A stretch of DNA of 64,000 nucleotides from JBEKHT01 sp050012135 (GTDB lineage: Bacteria; Chloroflexota; Anaerolineae; Anaerolineales; RBG-16-64-43): contig JBEKHT010000009.1 in NCBI GenBank assembly GCA_050012135.1, positions 1 to 64,000 on the forward strand, given 5' to 3'. The notes beneath the pieces were generated by a model. It was given only the letters and a program-made list of their open reading frames with translations. It was not told where the DNA came from and did not search any database. Shown piece after piece: positions 26,666-35,854 of this stretch. The translations under genes were made by a program, and so were the position numbers. Position 1 is the stretch's first letter, and each line of letters opens with the position of its first letter.

Positions 26666-28342
26666 ATGACAAGATATCGCTGGCAACTCCTGATCGCGGT
26701 TGTGGGCGTGGTCGTCATCCTCTTGATTCTGCTGGTTCAGAAGAGCCCGGGCAGTCGCCCCGCGACGGCTGCCCCTCAGGGAATTCGGGGGGGCAAGTAT
26801 ACGGAGGCACTCGTCGGCCATCTGCAAAGGCTAGATCCCTTGTTGGATTCGGGTAACCAAGTGGATCGGGATGTCGACCAGCTCATCTTCTCTGGCCTCG
26901 TAGGATTCGATGCCCAGGGAAGGCCCGTTCCCGAGTTGGCCCAAGGCTGGGTCATCAGCAAGGACGCCCTCACCTACACCGTGATTCTCCGCAAGGATGC
27001 CCGCTGGCAGGATGGGACCCCGGTCACCACGCGGGACGTGCTATTCACATTTGGTTTGATGCAGGACTCGAATTTTCCTGGCCCAGCAGATTTGGGGCAG
27101 ATGTGGAGATTGATCAAGATCCAAGCGCTGGATGATTCCACAGTCAATTTCACTCTGCCCGAGCCCTATGCGCCCTTCCTGGACTACCTTTCGCAAGGAC
27201 TGCTGCCGGAGCATTTGCTTGCAGGCGTCAAGGCTCAGGATTTGGCCGCCCAGACTTTTAACATTGCCCCGGTCGGTACCGGTCCCTTTCGCCTCGACCA
27301 CTTGATCACCGGGCAGAACCAGATCACGGGAGTGGTGCTGTCTCCAGCAGCAAACTACTATGGCACCAAACCTCTGTTGAGTGAGGTGGACTTTCAGTAT
27401 TTCAGTTCGCTCGACGTGGCCTTTCAGGCCCTGCGGACAGGACAGGTGATGGGCTTGGGAGGGTTGACCCCGCCGATGGTCGAAGAGGCTCTACAACTCC
27501 CGAACCTCCAGCTCTTCACCGCCCGGCTGCCGGATCTGAGCTTAGTTCTTCTCAACCTAAAAAACGATGGGGATCCGTTCTTTGGGATCCGCGAGGTGCG
27601 GGAGGCGCTCTTGCTCTCCCTAAACCGCGAGCGCATTATCAACATGACTCTTGCAGGTCAGGCCTTCCCCGCAGCGGGCCCGATTCTCCCCGGCACATGG
27701 GCCGCGGACCCTGGTCTGGCTCCCGCATCCTTTGACCCGTTGCAAGCGGCTCAGCTCTTGGATGGGTCTGGCTGGCAGCTTCCCACGAGTGCTGCTCCAG
27801 GTACCGACGCCTATGTTCGGGCGAAAGACAACAAAGCCCTGCAGTTCTCTCTGGTCTATCCCGACGACCCGCTCCATGCCCGCATCGCACAATTGATCCA
27901 GTCGCAGTGGGCTGGCATCGGAGCTAAGGTCGCCTTGAAAGGTGTCAGCGGGAGTGCCCTTCTTGAGGATTATCTGCAGCCGCGTTCGTTTGACGCCGCC
28001 CTGGTGGACTTTGACCTCTCCCGTTATCCGGATCCCGATCCTTACCCCTTCTGGCATCAAACCCAAGCGACCTCGGGACAAAACTACTCGCAGCTGGATG
28101 ATCGTTCCATCAGCGAGCCCCTGGAAATGGCCCGGACCAATCCCGACCCGGCCACCCGCGCGCAACTCTATCGGACTTTTCAGGATCGCTTTGCCTACGA
28201 AGTCCCGGCCATCCTGCTGTGGTACCCGACCTATGCCTACGCGCTGGACGTGAGCGTGAGGGGAATCTCTCTGGGGCCGCTGATCGATGCGAGTGACCGC
28301 CTGAGCACTCTCGGCCAGTGGTATCTCACGACAAGTCGTTGA
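26666..28342 (+). CDS. Oligopeptide-type ABC transporter substrate-binding protein (SBP_bac_5)
   Basis: A 558-aa secreted or membrane-tethered binding protein with one N-terminal hydrophobic helix (residues about 7-24) and no lipobox cysteine. The mature part has the family-5 features: GKYTEALVGHLQRLDPL, the DGTPVTTRDVLFTF substrate entry motif, NFTLPEPYAPFL, GTGPFRL, NYYGTKP, REALLLSLNRE and a C-terminal ALDVSVRGI. It presumably delivers peptides or nickel to an importer, but no permease or ATPase gene is adjacent. It is 99 nt downstream of secG. Confidence 0.85.
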   Translation: MTRYRWQLLIAVVGVVVILLILLVQKSPGSRPATAAPQGIRGGKYTEALVGHLQRLDPLLDSGNQVDRDVDQLIFSGLVGFDAQGRPVPELAQGWVISKDALTYTVILRKDARWQDGTPVTTRDVLFTFGLMQDSNFPGPADLGQMWRLIKIQALDDSTVNFTLPEPYAPFLDYLSQGLLPEHLLAGVKAQDLAAQTFNIAPVGTGPFRLDHLITGQNQITGVVLSPAANYYGTKPLLSEVDFQYFSSLDVAFQALRTGQVMGLGGLTPPMVEEALQLPNLQLFTARLPDLSLVLLNLKNDGDPFFGIREVREALLLSLNRERIINMTLAGQAFPAAGPILPGTWAADPGLAPASFDPLQAAQLLDGSGWQLPTSAAPGTDAYVRAKDNKALQFSLVYPDDPLHARIAQLIQSQWAGIGAKVALKGVSGSALLEDYLQPRSFDAALVDFDLSRYPDPDPYPFWHQTQATSGQNYSQLDDRSISEPLEMARTNPDPATRAQLYRTFQDRFAYEVPAILLWYPTYAYALDVSVRGISLGPLIDASDRLSTLGQWYLTTSR

Positions 28343-28460
28343 CCGACAACTCGTTGAGGTTGAGGCTTGCCGGTCCCGCGCCCCGGCATCCCTTCGGGGT
28401 GCGGAGCACCGGCCGGGAGGAATGCTGCTCGGGGTAGGACGCGCTGGAGCAGGATGGCGC

Positions 28461-28506
28461 TCGGCCAAAAACGGAGTGGGGGGGCGAGCTTAATCGCCCC
28501 CCCACT
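28461..28506 (-). terminator. Terminator for the IscA-like gene
   Basis: Stem AGTGGGGGGGCGA (28474-28486) / TCGCCCCCCCCACT (28493-28506) with one bulge. On the minus strand it is followed by CCGTTTTTGG. Confidence 0.7.
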
Positions 28507-28532
28507 GAGTATGGCAACGAAGAGAGGCTTCC

Positions 28533-28967
28533 TCAGGCGCCGTAACCGCAGCTGCAACTTCCCCCGCCCTCGCCTCCGCAGGCGCAGGCCGAGGATCCCT
28601 CCGAGGCCTCCGGGTCTTCCGCCGTACGGAAGGACTTGCCGCATCCACAGGTGGAGACCACGTTGGGATTGTCAATGGCGAAGTCGCCTCCGGATGGATC
28701 AGGAATGAAGTCGATTGTGGAACCGCGCAGGTACTGAAGCGAGTTTGAGTCGATCACGATGGAGAACCCCTGGGACTTAAATTTCTGATCCCCGCTTCTT
28801 GATCCGCCCTCCGAACTCATGCCGTATTGGTACCCGCCACAGCCTCGGCTGTAGACAAGAACTGGGACGGCCTGGCCTTTGCGGTTGCTCCTTGCATAAA
28901 GGTGCCGGAGCGCACCCGCGGCGGCCGGGGTCAAGGTTATTGCCTCAACCTGTGTACCAATCACCAT
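28533..28967 (-). CDS. IscA/HesB/ErpA-like Fe-S carrier with Cys-rich tail
   Basis: A 144-aa A-type carrier: ITLTPAAAGALRHL, the first cysteine in SRGCGGYQYGM and the C-terminal STCGCGKSF pair give the three Fe-S ligands. Unusually, about 30 residues follow, rich in Gly/Cys/Glu (ACACGG...SCSCGYG), adding four further cysteines. A-type carriers deliver iron-sulfur clusters to apo-enzymes. It starts at an ATG with GGGAGGAG upstream and has its own promoter and terminator, so it is a single-gene unit. Confidence 0.85.
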   Translation of the reverse strand: MVIGTQVEAITLTPAAAGALRHLYARSNRKGQAVPVLVYSRGCGGYQYGMSSEGGSRSGDQKFKSQGFSIVIDSNSLQYLRGSTIDFIPDPSGGDFAIDNPNVVSTCGCGKSFRTAEDPEASEGSSACACGGEGGGSCSCGYGA

Positions 28968-29008
28968 GGGCTCCTCCCTGAAGCTGTCATTCTGCGGTAA
29001 TAGGACAT

Positions 29009-29037
29009 AGCTTATCCGATTATTTTGCCAATGTCAA
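29009..29037 (-). promoter_or_regulatory. Promoter of the IscA-like gene
   Basis: Minus-strand TTGACA (29032-29037), a 17-nt spacer and TAAGCT (29009-29014). The -35 is perfect and the -10 poor, which often marks an activated promoter. Confidence 0.5.
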
Positions 29038-29040
29038 CCA

Positions 29041-29410
29041 GCGGCGCAGTAGGTGCGGAGGTGACAACGACCGGCAACGGCTGGGAAGAAAAGGCGGTCA
29101 GTTGGCACGTCGACCCGACCCGATCCACTTGGAACAACGGTTCCTGCGCCGAACCGGGCCTCGAACAATGGACCAATGAATGAGTAGGGGAGGGGTATGC
29201 GAGTGCGAACGCTGGCGACCAGAGCTGGAGGAGCCCAGTGAGGGGGGAGCGCCTCTGCTCGTTGCTGTGAAGCACTCCGTGCGGCGGAGGCGCAGCAACT
29301 GCCGGGAGGCCAGAGGGGGAGCGCCCCGGCGGGTGGGATCGTTCCCGCGAAGTGGGATCGCGGTTCGATTCGCTGCCTGGGACTCCCCCTCCGAATGGTG
29401 GCTGACCGGC
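29041..29410. other. Intergenic region with a possible structured element
   Basis: No gene recognised. Contains interlocking inverted repeats at 29249-29299 (see findings). Confidence 0.35.
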
Positions 29411-31762
29411 CTAGAGGAAGGATATCTGGGAGTCCACCTTGCCCAAGGGATCCAGGCCCAGCCTCTGATCGATGGTTTCCCGAGAAAGCATGGTGTCGGC
29501 AAGCAAGCGACGTACATGTCGGAACTTGAGGAACCGCCACCCATTTTCTACCGCATGCCGGATCAGCCAGTTTCTTCGCATCTTGTACTCCACCAAGCTC
29601 GAGCGTCCACCGGGGAGGACGATCCAGGAAGCTTGCGGATCCAGACGAGGATCAAGCAGGAAGTGACTGAAAGCGCAAGACGTCAGAACGCCATAGCGGT
29701 ATCGCACCTCATCCCTTGAGTCCCGCCACTCCAGCGGGTTGACCCCGGTGACGGTGTATCCCAGTCGCTTCCCGAGCATTCCCAGGCTGGAGCGAACCGT
29801 TTCCAGCTCCTCGACCCGGCGCTCGGTCTGGTCCTCCTCACGCAGGCTCCACAATTGGGTGGATGGGTCTTCCTTGGCGTAAGATCGCAGGCAGGCCCGC
29901 AGGAGTCGCGCCTCCGGGGTTAACATCCCCGGAAACAAAGTGCATACCATTGCGTCCAATCGCTCGGAGGCTATGGGAGGTTCCACGGCGAGGACCCTGC
30001 GAACCTCAGCCTCCACCCGGTCAGAAAGGGGGATCCCCGCCAGTGAAGGATCATGGATCCACCAAGTGTTTCCCAACTCGCTCTCTTCGCCGCGCGCGGC
30101 TGCAATTTGGGGATGCGTTTCGACCGCTTCGGCGACCACGGCTTGGCATCTTGAGAAATGGGCGTCTTCTTCTTTCGGCTCCACGGGAGGCAGAAGATGG
30201 TGGGCGGCGGCTTCCCTCCAGGCCTCGGCTTGCAGCACCTCCCAGGGCGAAGGCTCCGACCGATCCAGGACTAGCTGGAAGGCGCATTGCCGTACCTTGG
30301 CCATGAACGGCTCAAACGACACGGAGCCTACAGATCTTGGGACAGACGGGGCCCTCCCAGGGATGCGCCAGATCATCTGGCAGATGCCAATATCCGGCCG
30401 CAATGCCATGCCCTCCAGATCAAGCCCGCCACGCTCGAACGCCCAGGCCGATGCAGCCAAGAAGCCGGGTTCCGACTCGCCCAAGATGGAGATCACTGCC
30501 GCCCCAGGCTGGAGCCTTGCGGTCAAGGCCTCGATCGAGGATCGCAGCGCGCGCGCATGCCAAGCCCAGTCGTATCGCCTCCGGTGAAGCATCCCGCGGA
30601 GTGGAGCCACAGATTCGGGTCCCCAAAGCCATCCCGCCCACATTGCGGAAAGTGTCCAGAGAGCCTGATTCGGCCTGGGCAGGAGGGAAATCACGATGGA
30701 ATGGGGCGACTGGGGCAGAGCCATCACCAAGTCGCGAGCCGAGCCAGCGAAGAGGGACAGGACCCCGGATTGCAAGGGCTCCCCGGGTTTCCAGGGGACC
30801 AAGGGCACGCTGCCCTGAACATGAGCCCAATAATCCCCGGCCCGCTCGAAGGCACGCCAGATATTGATTTCCCGGTAGTGGGCCGGAACCTGGAGGGAAC
30901 GCGGCCGCAAGCGTGCGGAGGGGGGATGTCCCCGCAAGACGTGAGCCTGATCCAGTACCGCCAGGAGTAGCCCTTCCCCACAACGTCGCTGTTTCGCTGA
31001 GAGGTTCAGAGATTCCATGCGGGTAAGGATCAGGAACAAGGCATACAGGGAGCGCAGAGGGTAGACGCGCAGGGCCTCGACGGCGTGCATTCGGTCGGGA
31101 TGGTCCGGCGGAGCCAGGCGCTCGAGCGCGAGGTGGAAATACAGACCCCGCGAGAGATAGGGGGCGACCAGCCGCTCATCCTCAGGAGTGACCGGATCGA
31201 CCGCTTCCCTCCCGCAGCGGGGGCAGTGATATTCCCGTAGCGTCAGGCGGTGGTGCTCCGAAATGCCAACCAGCGATTCGGCTGGGTGGTCCTCAAGCGA
31301 GTCCGGGAGCGACCAAACAAACGAGTCCGCCTCAACGGCTTGTCCACAAGAAGCACAGGATGTTTGGTACAGAGCCCGCAGAGACTCCTCCACAGTCTCT
31401 TCTTCCCGGTGCGGCTCGGCCGCAACGGACCGCGCTCGGGCCGAGCCCTCCCCACCTGATCTGCGGGCCGTCCTGATCAAGGCCAAGGTGCTGGCAACCA
31501 GCTCTGAATCAGGTGGGTTGGCATGGAGATCGGTCAGGAACCGCTGGATGGGATTGAGGCAGCCAACCAGGACTCCCGCGCCGTCGCGCACCAACTCCAG
31601 GGCGGGCCAGGGCGATTGGCCGAACGGGTCGATGACCTGTTCACTACCTTCTGCGTACTTGCGCAAGAAGTAGGTCGCGGATCCGCCGCTGTAGGGAGGC
31701 AAGAAGATGGAAAGTGGACCGGCCAGCTCGATTCTTTGGCCTGGGTAGAAGGCAGTGTTCAT
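29411..31762 (-). CDS. Degenerate DNA-methylase-like protein with zinc ribbon
   Basis: A 783-aa protein that I can only partly place. Near the N-terminus VIDPFGQSPWPALEL (residues 43-57) and GVLVGCLNP resemble motif I and the next strand of N4/N6 DNA methylases (DPFxGSG...GIDxNP), but the glycines are replaced. Around residues 360-385 a segment ISLLPRPNQALWTLSAMW sits where such proteins have the catalytic DPPY; here it is LLPR, so the enzyme is probably inactive. C136/C139 and C180/C183 form a zinc ribbon-like pair. The C-terminal 300 residues are unassigned. GGGGAGAGAT precedes the ATG. It is downstream of, and probably co-transcribed with, the HEXXH protein. Confidence 0.65.
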   Translation of the reverse strand: MNTAFYPGQRIELAGPLSIFLPPYSGGSATYFLRKYAEGSEQVIDPFGQSPWPALELVRDGAGVLVGCLNPIQRFLTDLHANPPDSELVASTLALIRTARRSGGEGSARARSVAAEPHREEETVEESLRALYQTSCASCGQAVEADSFVWSLPDSLEDHPAESLVGISEHHRLTLREYHCPRCGREAVDPVTPEDERLVAPYLSRGLYFHLALERLAPPDHPDRMHAVEALRVYPLRSLYALFLILTRMESLNLSAKQRRCGEGLLLAVLDQAHVLRGHPPSARLRPRSLQVPAHYREINIWRAFERAGDYWAHVQGSVPLVPWKPGEPLQSGVLSLFAGSARDLVMALPQSPHSIVISLLPRPNQALWTLSAMWAGWLWGPESVAPLRGMLHRRRYDWAWHARALRSSIEALTARLQPGAAVISILGESEPGFLAASAWAFERGGLDLEGMALRPDIGICQMIWRIPGRAPSVPRSVGSVSFEPFMAKVRQCAFQLVLDRSEPSPWEVLQAEAWREAAAHHLLPPVEPKEEDAHFSRCQAVVAEAVETHPQIAAARGEESELGNTWWIHDPSLAGIPLSDRVEAEVRRVLAVEPPIASERLDAMVCTLFPGMLTPEARLLRACLRSYAKEDPSTQLWSLREEDQTERRVEELETVRSSLGMLGKRLGYTVTGVNPLEWRDSRDEVRYRYGVLTSCAFSHFLLDPRLDPQASWIVLPGGRSSLVEYKMRRNWLIRHAVENGWRFLKFRHVRRLLADTMLSRETIDQRLGLDPLGKVDSQISFL

Positions 31763-31912
31763 ATCTCTCCCCAGTCTAGCATAGCCTTCGGCCCTCGCCC
31801 GGCCGGTGTGCCGGGCGGTGCCAGGGCAGGAAATACCCCACTCCCACGCAAAGGACCCGAGCGACAGGGAAAAGAAGACCTGTCCTGGGGCTCCCTCGAC
31901 CCAGCCGCTGGG

Positions 31913-33181
31913 CTAGCTCGGTCCGGCGAGCTGGAGGAGGTCCGGGTAGCTGGAAATCATTGCCACGGTTCGCAGAAAGTCCCCAAGCGAGAGGCTGCGG
32001 TGGAATAGCCGTTCGACCGCCGGACCGACCGGGTCGGAGCCCCGTTGGCCGGGCTGGTCGGCGTATGCCCCATAGAAGGCAAAATAGGCTTGGTTGAGCT
32101 TGCGCAGGAAGTAACCGTGCTGCACGAAGACCTCCCGTTGCCTCTCCATGTAGGCTTCCGCCTCGTTGATCTTTCCCTCCGCCAGGAGCTGGTCGGTCTG
32201 GACGCGGGTCGCGTGCATTTCAGTCTGGAAGTCAAAGGCAGGAGGCAGAAGGGTAGGCACGCCCGGCGGAGAGGAGATGGAGGGCGAGGGCGGCGGAACC
32301 AGATCCGGATAGAACTGGGCCATGACTTCGCTGCCGATGCCGGTTCCGACAATGTCAGCCGCGGTCTCATTAATAGTCCGCATCTGCGGGGAAGCATCGT
32401 AGTTCCATCCAAGAGGACGAATGCCCAAGTAGTCGTGCGTCCACTCATGGGCAATTGTCTGAGTTGCCCAGTTGAGGCTGCTGGTCTCCTCTATCATGGT
32501 TGGATAGGTCCCGATCCCCCCGAGCGGGACCACGAGCGCGGAAACATCCAGATCCTTTGCAACCCGATCTTCTAGATTCACCTGCTGGTCCAGGGGCAGG
32601 TCCGGACTCAATTCGATGCTGGCTTCCTCCCGGATCACGCCGCGCGGGGAGATTATCAAGGCGAGGGGAATGGAACTGAAGTGGAACAATACCGGGGGCA
32701 TGACCTGACCAGCAGCTGCAAATCCCTGCTGGGCAAGCTCGCAGGCAACCTGCTCCTGGAGGATAGCCTCCACCGTGGTCTGCCGGGCGGTCGCCTCAGC
32801 TTCCACATCCTGGAGCTGGTTCCGCAGGAGTTGGCTGGCCTGCAAAGGATCCCGCCGGGAGGGATCCGCGTAGATTTGCTCGACCTGCCCTTGGAGATCT
32901 TCGATCTGGCCGGTCAGGCGGAAATACTGCTCTACGAGTTGCTGCTGCTGGCTGGAATTGAGGTAGTATTCCTCGTGAAGTGTCGATTGGGCGACCTTGA
33001 CGGCGATGGCATCGAAAGTCCAGCCAGCAAAGTCGAAGACATTGCTGGAAGCCAGCCAGGAGGCGCGGTCCGGTATCCCTTGAGGAAGCCAGACCCCTCC
33101 ACCTGTCAGACCGAGGAAGATCAGGAGCACCAGGCCCAGGCGAGCCCAACGAACAAAGGCCGCGGGGTAGTTACGGGACAT
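31913..33181 (-). CDS. Membrane-anchored HEXXH metalloprotease-like protein
   Basis: A 422-aa protein with one N-terminal transmembrane helix (residues about 12-32). A coiled-coil-prone region follows (about 85-150: SSQQQQLVEQYFRLTGQIEDLQ, split as SSQQQQLVEQYF and RLTGQIEDLQ), then AHEWTHDYLGIR, an HEXXH zinc site, and TINETAADIVG downstream, which can give the third Glu ligand of gluzincins. A Pro-rich linker and a helical end complete it. It probably faces the outside. No named family recognised. The ATG at 33181 is the first codon of the family-like part. Divergent from the nuclease-like gene; 150 nt separate it from the methylase-like gene. Confidence 0.7.
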   Translation of the reverse strand: MSRNYPAAFVRWARLGLVLLIFLGLTGGGVWLPQGIPDRASWLASSNVFDFAGWTFDAIAVKVAQSTLHEEYYLNSSQQQQLVEQYFRLTGQIEDLQGQVEQIYADPSRRDPLQASQLLRNQLQDVEAEATARQTTVEAILQEQVACELAQQGFAAAGQVMPPVLFHFSSIPLALIISPRGVIREEASIELSPDLPLDQQVNLEDRVAKDLDVSALVVPLGGIGTYPTMIEETSSLNWATQTIAHEWTHDYLGIRPLGWNYDASPQMRTINETAADIVGTGIGSEVMAQFYPDLVPPPSPSISSPPGVPTLLPPAFDFQTEMHATRVQTDQLLAEGKINEAEAYMERQREVFVQHGYFLRKLNQAYFAFYGAYADQPGQRGSDPVGPAVERLFHRSLSLGDFLRTVAMISSYPDLLQLAGPS

Positions 33182-33265
33182 GAGGTCATCATACCGGCTC
33201 GGCTGGGCCGCGTCAACGCAACGCACTCGGGGGCCTGGGCCCGCGGGACTGATCGGCCGGATGGC

Positions 33266-34108
33266 GTGAGGACCCACGCGAGGACGTTGGCGCGCTTGGT
33301 GAGGGGATTGGCGGGGCACAAAGTGGCGCGACAGAAAACCGGAAAGCCAGTTAGCCGTCGGATCCTGGCCGGGGAAGAGGAAAGCATCTTTGGTGTTCTG
33401 CCCCAGGATCTCCTGGGGAACCTGTTCAAGCCAGCTTCTGAGACGGCGATCGTCTGGAATCTCATCTACCCTAGAGCCAGGCCGACTCTCTCCCTAGCGT
33501 CATGGATGGCAATCGCTCCTCTGGCGGGGACGCCGTCCCTCCGGGAGGAGGACGAGCTGACCCCTTTCTTTTGGGGCCATGGAGTCGACGGCGAACGGCT
33601 GCAGGTTCTTGAGGAAGCCTTGCGCAGGGTCGATGGTGGTGAGGCTCGCACCGAAGTGGACGTGATTCTGATGGGGAGCCGAAATGTCGTGGTGATTGAA
33701 GCAAAGAACCTGGCGAGCCTGGGGCGGTGCACGCGATACCAGCACGGGCGATGCCCCGAGATCCACCGCCCGCCCATTGCTCCTGGAGTGGTCGCCTTCT
33801 GTCGATACTGGGAAGGCAGAACCTCGAGATTCACGGAACACCTTGAGTTTGGCAATAGGCCGACGCCCAATCAAGTGGGTCCGCTGTGCAACCGCCACTA
33901 TCAACTCGGACGCGTCCTGCTGGTCGGAAACGCGATCGCCAGCCTCCTGGACAAACAACTTCATTTGTGGCTTCTCACCTCGCGAAAGAGGTGGCCCGCC
34001 CTCAAGGGCGATTGGGAGGATTTCACAGGACGAATTCGAAACGACGGCCTGTGGCGAAGATCACGTGCCTTGGCCTGGGAGCAGGTTGCGACCGTTCCCG
34101 CCCGCTGA
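33266..34108 (+). CDS. PD-(D/E)XK nuclease-like protein
   Basis: A 280-aa protein with an apparent nuclease core: an early conserved-looking Glu in SETAIVWNL (E59), then TEVDVILMG (D132) and VVVIEAK (E145, K147), giving D-x12-E-x-K. Cys/His residues follow (CTRYQHGRCPEIH and CRYW). The C-terminal part has a predicted strand-helix region. No family name can be given; PD-(D/E)XK cores occur in restriction and repair nucleases. The start is uncertain: GTG at 33266 or 33299. Divergent from the HEXXH protein gene with an 84-nt gap. Confidence 0.6.
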   Translation: MRTHARTLARLVRGLAGHKVARQKTGKPVSRRILAGEEESIFGVLPQDLLGNLFKPASETAIVWNLIYPRARPTLSLASWMAIAPLAGTPSLREEDELTPFFWGHGVDGERLQVLEEALRRVDGGEARTEVDVILMGSRNVVVIEAKNLASLGRCTRYQHGRCPEIHRPPIAPGVVAFCRYWEGRTSRFTEHLEFGNRPTPNQVGPLCNRHYQLGRVLLVGNAIASLLDKQLHLWLLTSRKRWPALKGDWEDFTGRIRNDGLWRRSRALAWEQVATVPAR

Positions 34109-35056
34109 GCCACGCGTGGAAAGACCCAATCGTCGGGAGGGCAACGGGGTTCCATCTCGGCGAGGTGCCCTTTGGATAGTCTTCCTGTTTGGGCTCGTTA
34201 CCCAGCCCAGAAGGTCTACTCCAGATCCTCCTGGGGAGCCTGCGGCACGTGCCGAAGCCCGGACCTTGCCAGAGGTCTGGCTGATTCCAGAAGCCTTTTT
34301 CAATAGCCGATTCATCACTCACTCATGCCCTGGCGCCGGGACTTCCCCAAGGCAACATCGCTCGTCCTCGGATCAATGGCTGGAGGATCCTCGCGAGTCT
34401 GGCGTCGGAGTTGGGCTGCAGCCTTGCGGCGCAACCCGGGCTGTTGGTTGGCTGAGCCCCCCAGGCAATAGGCAACCTCCCCATCGGCCGCCACGCGGCC
34501 ACACTCAACCCCCTGCCCATGCGTGTGGGTGCCGAAGGGAAGGGGAGCCAAGGTCCGTCGTGGGAGGGGCCCGGCCAAGGAAGCTGCACCTCCGAAAGCT
34601 GATCCTGTTCTTTCCCCGCCTAAGCGGACTTTGGCGTCGTGAACGCAAATCGGGTTTCAAAGGGCAGACTTGTCCCCTGCCCTGGGTAGAAGTGATTTGC
34701 GGGGAGGGGAAAGTTCCCCTGGGTGAAGGCCGCCATCCACCCAATCAGCATGTGAAGTCCGAAACCGGTTTATTCCCGGGTTGTCGCATCGAGAGGGATA
34801 GGAGCGAGGCCGTGCCATACTTTGAGATATTTCGGATGATTAGCATCTGGGGACCCATAATTGTCTTGTGGTCTGCGGAGCTCTCACCGCATCCATCTTG
34901 ACCGTGAGCTTTGATCCACCCTGACTCTCTGGCCGGTGGCTAGGCCTACTAGCCGACTTCCGGAGGATTGCCCCAGCGCACTCCGGTGACCGGAAGAGGT
35001 CTGGCTGGGACGGCGTGACTGAGACGCCAAAGGCCTTGCTGCCCCAGGGAGGTGTT
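34109..35056. other. Long intergenic region (about 950 nt)
   Basis: The longest stretch without a supported gene. Open frames are present on both strands, but none has family-like composition or a ribosome site. No tRNA, terminator or known riboswitch recognised. Confidence 0.4.
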
Positions 35057-35854
35057 ATGTCGGGAGGTCATGGCATGTCGGTGGAGGTTGGCGTGAGGTT
35101 GCGGGCGCTGCGTGAGCAGCGTTTTTCGCTCCGGGCCCTCGCCGGCTCGGCCGGAATGTCTGCCAACGCACTCAGCCTGAGCGAGTGGGGGCGCACTTCG
35201 CCCAGCGTCACCACCCTTTCTCGACTGGCCGAGGCACTCAGGGTTCCAGTGACGGCCTTCTTCCGCGGGGAGATTCGTCAGGTCCCGATCGTGCATTGCA
35301 AGACCGCCGAGCGCAGTGGGATGCCCCTTCCGGGAGGATTATGGGAAGGGTTGGGCGGCGAGCAGTTTGTGGGGCGCGTTTTGCCATTCGTGATGACCCT
35401 GGAAGCAAGAGCGACGAGCGGCCCGCATTTGATGGTCCACAGCGGGCAGGAGTTTGTGTTCTGCTTGCAAGGGGGGCTTGAATACTCGGTGGAGCTGGAG
35501 ACCTTTGCCCTCGAGGCTGGTGATAGCCTGCTCTTGGGTGCCCACATGCGCCACCGCTGGCGAAACTCAGTCAGCGTGCCCTGCAGTGCAATGCTTCTCC
35601 TTTTGGGAGGGGCGGAAGATTCTTCTCCCGCGCACCACCCACCACCCGAATCTCGCCCGGAGAATCTGGAAGGGCCGGCGCTTGAGGCGAGACTGGGGGA
35701 CGGGCCTCAGCCTCCCCCTCGGACTCGTGAGGCCGGTTTCGAGCGCACAAGCCCGCGGCCCGGATTCTCAATTGGGATCCCGCCTCGGCTTAACTCAAAC
35801 CGTCAGCCTTTCGGGCAGAGGAATAGCTCAGACGCGGGTGGTCCATGCGGCTGA
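35057..35854 (+). CDS. XRE-family transcriptional regulator with cupin domain
   Basis: A 265-aa regulator. Residues about 8-65 form an XRE helix-turn-helix (VGVRLRALREQRFSLRALA, SANALSLSEWGRTSPSVTTLSRLA; both are split family strings) and residues about 115-190 a cupin_2 barrel (HLMVHSGQEFVFCLQGGLEY, LEAGDSLLLGAHMRHRW). Such proteins sense a small ligand and repress or activate nearby genes. About 70 C-terminal residues are Pro/Arg-rich and look like unselected extension; the frame runs 27 nt into the convergent lipoate ligase gene. The ATG at 35057 has GGGAGG 4 nt upstream. Confidence 0.85.
   Translation: MSGGHGMSVEVGVRLRALREQRFSLRALAGSAGMSANALSLSEWGRTSPSVTTLSRLAEALRVPVTAFFRGEIRQVPIVHCKTAERSGMPLPGGLWEGLGGEQFVGRVLPFVMTLEARATSGPHLMVHSGQEFVFCLQGGLEYSVELETFALEAGDSLLLGAHMRHRWRNSVSVPCSAMLLLLGGAEDSSPAHHPPPESRPENLEGPALEARLGDGPQPPPRTREAGFERTSPRPGFSIGIPPRLNSNRQPFGQRNSSDAGGPCG

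Noticed and set aside
28375..28425. Compound hairpin after the peptide-binding protein gene as a terminator or tRNA
   Set aside because: It lacks a T run and does not form a cloverleaf; probably just GC-rich intergenic DNA.
29357..29380. T-arm-like GGTTCGATTCG suggesting another tRNA
   Set aside because: No acceptor, D or anticodon stem can be formed around it.
32681..33265. Long plus-strand extension upstream of the nuclease-like gene
   Set aside because: It is antisense to the HEXXH protein gene; the nuclease-like similarity starts near 33266.
33696..34901. Long plus-strand frame of about 400 codons
   Set aside because: First part is an out-of-frame shadow of the nuclease-like gene; the remainder is Pro/Arg/Gly-rich without pattern or start signal.
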